This document shows, piece by piece, positions 1 to 4,690 of a stretch of 8,534 bases of DNA. The stretch is taken from the NCBI GenBank assembly GCA_009699915.1, contig WLNG01000050.1:1-8534 (forward strand), in the 5' to 3' direction. Made by a program: the position numbers and the translations under genes. Below the pieces are notes generated by a model. That model saw nothing but the letters and a program-made list of their open reading frames with translations, was not told where the DNA came from and searched no databases. Each line of letters starts with the position of its first letter. Within the stretch, counting starts at the first letter, position 1. The DNA comes from Actinomycetota bacterium. Lineage in GTDB: Bacteria; Actinomycetota; Thermoleophilia; Solirubrobacterales; Solirubrobacteraceae.

Positions 1-1
1 C

Positions 2-556
2 GCTGCGGCGGTCCTGCTGCTCGGCGCGGGGGCCGGTGCGGCGCTCGCGGCGGCGCTGCGCAACGACCCGCAGCCGCAGCAGCCACGCACGACAACCCGG
101 GTGTCGAATCTCCCGGCTCCGGTCTCGCTCAGCCCCTACAAGGCCGAGGGGTATCAGGCGCGGGTCCCCGACGGTTGGGAGATCGTCGCCGACGACATGC
201 CGCGCGGCAGCGCGCGTGAAAGCCGCTGGCGGACAGGCGGGGTCCACGCCGCGGAGCTCGTGATCACCTACGCGCAGAACTCCGAGGCGACCCCCGAGAG
301 CGCGGCATCGGGCGACCGGGCGCGGCACTACCGGGCCCCGACCTTCTCCGAGCTCGCCTTCGGTCCAGTCGGGCTGGCCGGTGGCCAGGCCTACCGCTGG
401 ATCTACGGGGCGGCCGGCGAGGCGAACCTGAACTGGTACCTCAACCCCTGCGGGACTTCCGTCACCGTCCGCGGGCAGACGGGCTCGCGCTCGGTCCTCC
501 ACTGGGCGCCCACCTTCCGCACGGTCGCAGAGTCGGTCCAAACAGCCTGCGAATAG
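2..556 (+). CDS. C-terminal part of a membrane-anchored extracytoplasmic protein (5' end outside window)
   Basis: The frame is open from position 2 to the TAG at 554-556, giving 184 visible residues with no stop, so the gene begins upstream of the window. The first ~20 residues are Ala/Leu/Gly-rich and read as a membrane helix (AAAVLLLGAGAGAALAAAL). A short Pro/Gln/Thr-rich linker follows, then a compact domain of about 140 residues (from YQARVPDGW) that would lie outside the cell. It has two cysteines, in NPCGTS and in the C-terminal TACE, which could form a disulfide. Actinobacterial PknB-like Ser/Thr kinases often end in a helix, a Pro/Thr linker and a small sensor domain like this, so it may be a kinase tail. 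The kinase domain is not in view, so that is an inference. A GTG at 101 is an internal codon, because the membrane helix upstream is in the same frame. The P-type ATPase follows 23 bp downstream on the same strand. Confidence 0.7.
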   Translation, partial: AAAVLLLGAGAGAALAAALRNDPQPQQPRTTTRVSNLPAPVSLSPYKAEGYQARVPDGWEIVADDMPRGSARESRWRTGGVHAAELVITYAQNSEATPESAASGDRARHYRAPTFSELAFGPVGLAGGQAYRWIYGAAGEANLNWYLNPCGTSVTVRGQTGSRSVLHWAPTFRTVAESVQTACE

Positions 557-579
557 GGCATACCGTCACTCTGCGCGCA

Positions 580-2457
580 ATGGCCCCCGACGACGACCGC
601 CAGGGCCTCCGCCGCCTGATCGCCGAGCACTTGCCGCGGGTGCTGGCACTGCTCTGCCTCACGGGCATCGTCAGCGGCGGAGTCCTCGCGCTCGTCGGGC
701 GAGACGAGGCCGCGCGCGTCGCGTGGGCGACGACGATCGTCGTGACGCTCATCCCGCTGACCTGGGGGGTGGTGCGGGCGCTGCTGCGCGCAGATGTGGG
801 CGTTGACGTCATCGCCCTCCTGGCCATGGCGAGCGCGCTCGCCGTCGGCGAATACCTCGCCGGGGCGGTGGTCGCACTGATGCTCTCCGGCGGGAACGCC
901 CTCGAGGCCTACGCGGCGCGGCGCGCGCGGCGTGACCTGACGGCCCTGCTGGCCCGGGCGCCGCGGGTGGCGCAGCGACGCGAGGGCGACCGCTGGATCG
1001 AGGTCCCGGTCGGCGAGCTGCGCCGCGGGGACCGCGTCCTGGTGCGGCGCGGCGACGTCGTGGCCGTCGACGGCACCGTCGACGGCGGCAGCGCGGTCAT
1101 CGATGCATCGGCGATGACCGGTGAGTCGCTGCCGGTGACCGTGCCGGCCGGAGGGTCGGTGCGCAGCGGCACCGCGAATGCCGGCGATCCATTCGAGCTC
1201 CGCGCCACGCAGCGCGCCGACGACTCGTCGTACGCAGCGCTTGTCCGGCTCGTGCGCGAGGCCGAGAAGGAACGGGCGCCATTCGTGCGGATGGCCGACC
1301 GCTACGCCGTGTGGTTTCTTTTGGTGACCGTGCTCCTGGCGGGGGGCTCATGGCTCGTCTCCGGTGACGCGGTGCGGGCCGTCGCGGTGCTCGTCGTCGC
1401 CACACCCTGCCCGCTGATCCTCGCGGCGCCGATCGCGCTGATCGGCGGGCTGTCCCGCGCGGCGCGCGCCGGGATCATCATCAAGGGCGGTTCAGCCATC
1501 GAGCAGCTCGGCGAGGCACGGACCGTCCTCCTCGACAAGACCGGCACGCTGACGATCGGCGAGCCCGGCGTGCGCGAGGTCATCCCCGTGAACGGCTTCG
1601 ACGAGGCCGAGACGCTGCGGCTGGCAGCCAGCGTCGACCAGCTCTCCGCCCACGTCCTCGCCGGCGGCCTCGTCCGCGAGGCACTCGGCCGAGGCCTGGA
1701 GCTCGCGCCCCCACTGGCAGCGACCGAAACCCCCGGTCAGGGGATCTCCGGGACGATTGAGGGACGCCGCGTGAGCGTCGGCAGCGCAGCCTTCCTGGCG
1801 GCCGAGGGGTGCGAAACCGATCAGGCCGCCGATCGGCTGATCGCCCTCGACCGCGCCGAGGGCATGGCACGTGTCATGGTCGGGATCGACGGTCGGCTGG
1901 CGGGCGTGATCGTCATGGCCGACCATCTGCGAGAGGACGCGGCGCAGATGGTGGCCGTGCTGCGTGAGCGCGGCGTGCAGGTCGCGATGGTGACCGGTGA
2001 CCACGAGTCGGTCGCGCAGGAGATCGCGCAGCGCGTCGGGCTGGACCAGGTCTACGCCGGACGCTCGCCCGAAGGGAAGCTCGAGGTCGTCGCCGCGATG
2101 CGCGCGCAGGAGCGGCTGCGGCCGGTGGTGATGGTCGGCGACGGAGTCAACGACGCTCCCGCACTGGCGCTCGCCGATGTGGGGATCGCGATGGGAGCCG
2201 CGGGATCGACGATCTCGGCCGAGACAGCCGACTGCGTGATCACGGTCGATCGCGTCGATCGCGTCGCCGAGGCGATCCGCCTCGGCCGCCGCACGCTGCG
2301 CATCGCACGCCAGAGCGTGCTGTGGGGGATCGGGCTGAGCGTTGCGGCGATGGGCATCGCGGCCGCCGGATATCTGCCTCCGGTTGCAGGAGCGCTCCTG
2401 CAGGAGGCGATCGACGTCGCGGTGATTCTCAACGCGCTGCGCGTCCTGCGCGGCTGA
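580..2457 (+). CDS. P1B-type heavy-metal-translocating ATPase, TPCP subgroup
   Basis: This 625-residue protein is an integral membrane pump that should use ATP to move a transition-metal ion across the cytoplasmic membrane. Visible motifs are TGES (180-183, actuator domain), the intramembrane TPCP (275-278), the phosphorylation site DKTGTLT (D319) and the hinge GDGVNDAP (520-527). Hydrophobic segments suggest eight helices: about 19-40, 45-68, a pair in 74-105, 242-262, 264-292, 580-597 and 602-622. There is no N-terminal CxxC metal-binding domain. The metal motif is TPCP rather than the CPC of Cu/Zn/Cd pumps, which resembles the P1B-5 group linked to Ni/Fe. The substrate cannot be fixed from sequence. 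The nucleotide-binding domain has SAHV (H358) where most P1B pumps have an invariant HP. The final helix carries QEAIDV, whose acidic residues may bind metal. ATG 580 is the first start and fits the N-terminus of the first helix, but no clear Shine-Dalgarno sequence precedes it. Confidence 0.95.
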   Translation: MAPDDDRQGLRRLIAEHLPRVLALLCLTGIVSGGVLALVGRDEAARVAWATTIVVTLIPLTWGVVRALLRADVGVDVIALLAMASALAVGEYLAGAVVALMLSGGNALEAYAARRARRDLTALLARAPRVAQRREGDRWIEVPVGELRRGDRVLVRRGDVVAVDGTVDGGSAVIDASAMTGESLPVTVPAGGSVRSGTANAGDPFELRATQRADDSSYAALVRLVREAEKERAPFVRMADRYAVWFLLVTVLLAGGSWLVSGDAVRAVAVLVVATPCPLILAAPIALIGGLSRAARAGIIIKGGSAIEQLGEARTVLLDKTGTLTIGEPGVREVIPVNGFDEAETLRLAASVDQLSAHVLAGGLVREALGRGLELAPPLAATETPGQGISGTIEGRRVSVGSAAFLAAEGCETDQAADRLIALDRAEGMARVMVGIDGRLAGVIVMADHLREDAAQMVAVLRERGVQVAMVTGDHESVAQEIAQRVGLDQVYAGRSPEGKLEVVAAMRAQERLRPVVMVGDGVNDAPALALADVGIAMGAAGSTISAETADCVITVDRVDRVAEAIRLGRRTLRIARQSVLWGIGLSVAAMGIAAAGYLPPVAGALLQEAIDVAVILNALRVLRG

Positions 2458-2467
2458 ACCTGCCGAG

Positions 2468-2484
2468 CGACGGCTCAGCCGTCG
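2468..2484. terminator. Hairpin between convergent genes
   Basis: A perfect inverted repeat, CGACGGC-TCA-GCCGTCG, has a 7-bp GC-rich stem and a 3-nt loop. It lies 11 bp after the ATPase stop and covers the stop codon of the opposing STAS gene, which forms the loop. No T-tract follows on either strand. The position suits a bidirectional U-less terminator of the kind proposed in high-GC actinobacteria. That function is inferred. Confidence 0.45.
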
Positions 2485-2827
2485 ATGAGCGCTGCGACGG
2501 CTGGATCGCGGTGCTCGAAGACATTCAGGAGCTCGTCGAGGCCGGTGATCGCGAGCGTCCGGGCGATCTCCGGATCGACATTCACGAGGACCACATCGCC
2601 CCCCACCGGACGCACCCGCTTCACGAGGCCGATGATCACGCCGAGCGCCGTGGAGTCCACGAAGGTCGTCTCCGTCAGGTCGAGGACGAGCTTCGGGGAG
2701 CCGGAGACCGCCTCGGTCGCCGCGGCCTTCACCTCCGGTGCGGTGTAGACGTCGATCTCACCGCGGACTGCGACGATCTCGACCCCCTGCGGGTGTCCGT
2801 CTCCCTGCTCACCGCGAACTCTGCCAT
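2475..2827 (-). CDS. STAS-domain anti-sigma factor antagonist (RsbV/SpoIIAA-like), frame disrupted near the N-terminus
   Basis: The protein is the anti-anti-sigma partner of the upstream GHKL kinase: unphosphorylated, it should bind the kinase and free the sigma factor. The STAS core is clear: an N-terminal strand region VEIVAVRGEIDVYTAPE, the strand KLVLDLT, then FVDSTALG with the expected phosphorylatable Ser (codon at 2652-2654), ending in DPAVAALIDG at 2475. The frame holding this core has no ATG, GTG or TTG between the upstream stop (2838-2840) and an internal GTG at 2732. Starting at 2732 would remove the first two strands. A plausible start, ATG 2827 (MAEFAVSRE), lies one base out of frame and its own frame stops at 2729-2731. 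One extra base between about 2784 and 2815, for example in the five-G run at 2783-2787 (minus strand), joins the two parts into 117 residues, the usual STAS length. It may be a sequencing error or a real mutation. The gene ends the three-gene minus cluster. Confidence 0.8.
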
Positions 2828-2846
2828 GGTCGGTACGCTAGCCGCC

Positions 2847-2872
2847 GTTCCCGTTTCGCGCGGCGGTCAAAC
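2847..2872 (-). promoter_or_regulatory. Candidate SigB/SigF-type promoter upstream of the STAS gene
   Basis: On the minus strand, GTTTGA (2872-2867) and GGGAAC (2852-2847) are separated by exactly 14 nt. This resembles the general-stress sigma consensus, GTTT...N12-16...GGG(T/A)A. The predicted start site is near 2840, leaving a leader of about 12 nt before ATG 2827. It falls in the 50-bp gap between the degenerate GHKL gene and the STAS gene. The element also overlaps a CCGCCG/CGGCGG inverted repeat (2842-2847 / 2861-2866). This is a pattern match only, and the -10 is not perfect. Confidence 0.35.
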
Positions 2873-2877
2873 CACTC

Positions 2878-3255
2878 TCAGGCGGCAATTCGCACCAGCA
2901 CCCGCTGAGCGTCGCCGGAAGGCTCGGCGAGAGCTCCCGTCGCCAGCCGGGCGATGACGGCGCCCGCACCGGGGAGGTTGCCGGCATCGAGCAGGCGATT
3001 CGCGTCGCCCGCGGCGAGCGGCCCGACGCGCAGTTCGAGCACGCCGTCGCGCGAGCATGCCTCGACGCTGAGGCGGCCGTCGGGTCCGAATGCCGCGCCG
3101 TCACTCGTGAGCGCCTCCGCGATGAGCAGTGCGTCATCGAGGCGATCGACCGGCAGCTCGCTGCGTGAGCCCGCCATCGCCACCAACCGCGTAAGGACCG
3201 GCCCGGCCAGCGGCCCGCGCCGGACCGTAAGCGTGATGCGCTGCTCGTCGCTCAT
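2878..3255 (-). CDS. Degenerate GHKL-fold protein, RsbW paralogue without ATP-binding motifs
   Basis: This 125-residue protein follows the RsbW-like gene with an ATGA start/stop overlap (3252-3255), so the two are translationally coupled. Its layout can be laid against the upstream kinase: ITLTVRRGP matches the first strand, LDDALLIAEALTS (residues 39-51) the N-box helix, LSVEACSRDGVLELRVGP the central strands, and the C-terminal helix and strand follow. The Glu of the N-box is kept (E47) but the essential Asn is Ser (S51). The G1 motif DxGxG is replaced by VGPLAAG, and the glycine-rich G2 loop by NLPGAGAVI. It therefore probably does not bind ATP or phosphorylate. It could dimerise with, or regulate, the active kinase or the sigma factor. 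The relationship is my own reading of the alignment and is inferred. Similar poorly conserved ATP-binding-like proteins may be annotated as hypothetical or anti-sigma factor. Confidence 0.75.
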   Translation of the reverse strand: MSDEQRITLTVRRGPLAGPVLTRLVAMAGSRSELPVDRLDDALLIAEALTSDGAAFGPDGRLSVEACSRDGVLELRVGPLAAGDANRLLDAGNLPGAGAVIARLATGALAEPSGDAQRVLVRIAA

Positions 3256-3686
3256 GCGTGGTCTCGGACGGCCGGGGAGGTCAGCAGGAAGGCCATGCGC
3301 ACCTCGTTGCCATCGCTGTCATCCTGCGGCGAGCCGACTTCCATGGAGCGGGTGAGCGCAGCAATCAGCGGCAGGCCGAGCCCCAGGCCCGGGGAGTCCG
3401 GGCGCGGCCTCAGGCCACGTCCCCGGTCGCGAACGGTCACATGCAGCAGCGAGCCATCGGACGCCGCGTCGACCTCTAGCAGCCCCTCGGCCACACTCCG
3501 GTACGCGTGGACGACGACGTTCGTGCAGGCCTCGCTCGCCGCCAGCCGCAACTGCGCCTGCGCCTCAGCGTCCATGCCCAGAGCAGCCCCCATCGCGGCG
3601 AGAATGTGCCGGACGATCGCGACGTTCTCCGGGCGCGCTGGGAGGACGATCGCGACGTCGGGCGCGCTGTCGACCGGCGTGTTCAT
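3252..3686 (-). CDS. GHKL anti-sigma factor / serine kinase, RsbW-SpoIIAB family
   Basis: The protein has 144 residues, the usual length for RsbW-type anti-sigma kinases. The HATPase fold is visible: N-box SEACTNVVVHAY (E52, N56), G1 box DRGRGL (D87-L92), and G2 box GLGLGLPLI (100-108) followed by the helix ALTRSMEV. In this family the protein binds a SigB/SigF-type sigma factor in the cytoplasm to block it, and phosphorylates a STAS antagonist on Ser. The expected partners are next door: the sigma gene is divergent (3897) and the STAS gene is the last of the same minus cluster. ATG 3686 is the first start and suits the N-terminus, though no strong Shine-Dalgarno sequence is seen. A 13-bp palindrome lies 18 bp upstream and a U-tailed hairpin about 70 bp upstream, either of which could affect expression. 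Confidence 0.92.
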   Translation of the reverse strand: MNTPVDSAPDVAIVLPARPENVAIVRHILAAMGAALGMDAEAQAQLRLAASEACTNVVVHAYRSVAEGLLEVDAASDGSLLHVTVRDRGRGLRPRPDSPGLGLGLPLIAALTRSMEVGSPQDDSDGNEVRMAFLLTSPAVRDHA

Positions 3687-3704
3687 GCGCTCAGAAAGGC
3701 CACG

Positions 3705-3717
3705 GTGTCGGCGACAC
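3705..3717. promoter_or_regulatory. 13-bp palindrome upstream of the anti-sigma gene
   Basis: GTGTCG-G-CGACAC is a perfect dyad with a single central base, starting 18 bp before the ATG at 3686. The centre is too tight for an RNA hairpin, so a protein-binding site is the more natural reading. The binding protein is unknown. Confidence 0.3.
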
Positions 3718-3757
3718 TAACCGAGCGCGAGGGAGTTCGACGATGCGTGCGAAGCGC

Positions 3758-3778
3758 AAAAAACCCGCTAATTGCGGG
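3758..3778 (-). terminator. Rho-independent terminator-like hairpin in the leader of the minus cluster
   Basis: Read on the minus strand, CCCGC-AATTA-GCGGG is followed directly by six T residues (AAAAAA at 3758-3763 on the plus strand). This is a classical intrinsic terminator: a 5-bp all-GC stem, a 5-nt loop and a U-tract. It is unusual in such GC-rich DNA. It lies between two divergent genes, so the only transcript it can stop is one that starts in 3780-3896 or reads antisense out of the sigma gene. It could be an attenuator for the anti-sigma cluster, the end of a small RNA, or a block to antisense transcription. Confidence 0.6.
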
Positions 3779-3849
3779 AATCGGGATCCGTACCTTCCGG
3801 GTTTCGCCAATGCGCCGTGCGAACCGGTGTCCCAGACTGCGAAGACGCA

Positions 3850-3870
3850 CCCGACCCTGTTGAGGTCGGG
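3850..3870 (+). promoter_or_regulatory. Hairpin in the 5' leader of the sigma gene
   Basis: CCCGACC-CTGTTGA-GGTCGGG is a perfect 7-bp stem with a 7-nt loop, ending 26 bp before ATG 3897 and 12 bp before the Shine-Dalgarno sequence. No T-tract follows on the plus strand. It may be an RNA structure in the sigma mRNA leader or an operator. The function is not evident. Confidence 0.35.
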
Positions 3871-3882
3871 CCCATGCCGGAC

Positions 3883-3889
3883 AAGGGAG
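3883..3889 (+). promoter_or_regulatory. Ribosome binding site of the sigma gene
   Basis: AAGGGAG lies 7 nt before ATG 3897. It is one of the few good Shine-Dalgarno sequences in the window and favours 3897 over the in-frame ATG at 3909. Confidence 0.7.
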
Positions 3890-3896
3890 TGTCACG

Positions 3897-4682
3897 ATGA
3901 CATCAGTCATGTTCGAAGTACGGGCCACCGGACGGCGCGGCCCGATGGCCGCAGCAGAGGAGCGGGAGTTCCTGCGGCGCTGGCACGAAGAGGGCGATCG
4001 CCTTGCCCGCGAGCAGCTTGTCGAGCGCATGCTGCCCTTCGTGCGTCATGTGGCGCGGGTCTACACCGGGCGCGGCGAGCAACTCGAGGATCTCGTCCAG
4101 GTCGGGGTCGTCGGCCTGCTGAACGCGATCGACCGCTTCGACCTCGAACGCGGCCTGCGGCTCTCGACATTCGCCGCCCCGAACATCTCGGGTGAGATCA
4201 AGCGCCACTTCCGTGACCGCTCCTGGGCGGTGCGCGTCCCGCGCGACCTGCAGGAGCTCAGCGCCAAGGCGAGCAGGGCGACTGAGCGCCTGAGCGCGAC
4301 GCTCGGCCGCACCCCAACCGTCACCGAGCTCGCCGCCGTCCTGGATAGCGACGAGGAGCATGTCCTGGAGGCGATCGAGGCGGGCAGGAACTACGTGGCC
4401 GCGTCGCTCGACGAGCCCGGAGAGGATGGCGAGGGCCTCTCGCGCATCCCCGGCGTCGTCGACGGCGGGTTCCTCCTGGCGGAGGACCGCGTCATGCTGG
4501 GCGAGGGTCTCGCGGCGCTGCCTGAGCGCGAGCGCCAGATCGTCCTGCTGCGCTTCGCGCGCGGGTTCACCCAGCGCGAGATCGCAGATCACGTCGGGAT
4601 CTCGCAGATGCACGTGTCGCGGCTGCTGCGCCGCTCCATCGAGCAGATGCGCATGGCGATCGATTCGGGAGCCGCAGCCTGA
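3897..4682 (+). CDS. RNA polymerase sigma factor, SigB/SigF/SigG type (group 3 sigma-70)
   Basis: The 261-residue protein has sigma regions 2, 3 and 4 but no region 1.1. Region 2 spans about 40-112, with the core-binding segment LEDLVQVGVVGLLNAIDRF (64-82) and the -10-reading helix ISGEIKRHFRDR (97-108). The AVRVPRDLQEL that follows is typical of the SigB/SigF/SigG group. Region 3 spans about 115-190. Region 4 spans about 205-252, with the helix-turn-helix TQREIADHVGISQMHVSRLL (225-244) reading the -35 box. It should direct RNA polymerase to stress or developmental promoters when not held by the anti-sigma kinase encoded divergently at 3252-3686. ATG 3897 is supported by AAGGGAG 7 nt upstream. 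The gene is convergent with the MerR-type gene, with 8 bp between the stops and no clear terminator there. A short dyad, TGTCA-CGA-TGACA (3890-3902), covers the start codon. Confidence 0.95.
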   Translation: MTSVMFEVRATGRRGPMAAAEEREFLRRWHEEGDRLAREQLVERMLPFVRHVARVYTGRGEQLEDLVQVGVVGLLNAIDRFDLERGLRLSTFAAPNISGEIKRHFRDRSWAVRVPRDLQELSAKASRATERLSATLGRTPTVTELAAVLDSDEEHVLEAIEAGRNYVAASLDEPGEDGEGLSRIPGVVDGGFLLAEDRVMLGEGLAALPERERQIVLLRFARGFTQREIADHVGISQMHVSRLLRRSIEQMRMAIDSGAAA

Positions 4683-4690
4683 GCGACGCC

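Noticed and set aside
2245..2262. Tandem GTCGATCGC repeat
   Set aside because: It lies inside the ATPase and encodes a VDRVDR stretch; two copies in GC-rich coding DNA are not notable.
2475..2732. STAS protein starting at the internal GTG 2732
   Set aside because: It would delete the first two strands of the domain although their sequence is intact directly upstream, so the frameshift explanation fits better. The truncated form remains possible as an expressed product.
2322..2957. A 211-codon plus-strand frame spanning the ATPase end and the STAS gene
   Set aside because: It overlaps two genes with clear motifs in other frames, and its product looks compositionally random.
3611..3658. 15-bp direct repeat GGACGATCGCGACGT (3611-3625 and 3644-3658)
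   Set aside because: Both copies encode the same short peptide VAIV in the anti-sigma kinase, so coding constraint and biased codons explain it.
3757..3896. Known riboswitch or tRNA in the divergent intergenic region
   Set aside because: I compared it by eye with c-di-GMP, cobalamin, glycine, fluoride and ydaO cores and found no matching conserved bases. No cloverleaf is present. A covariance-model search would settle it.
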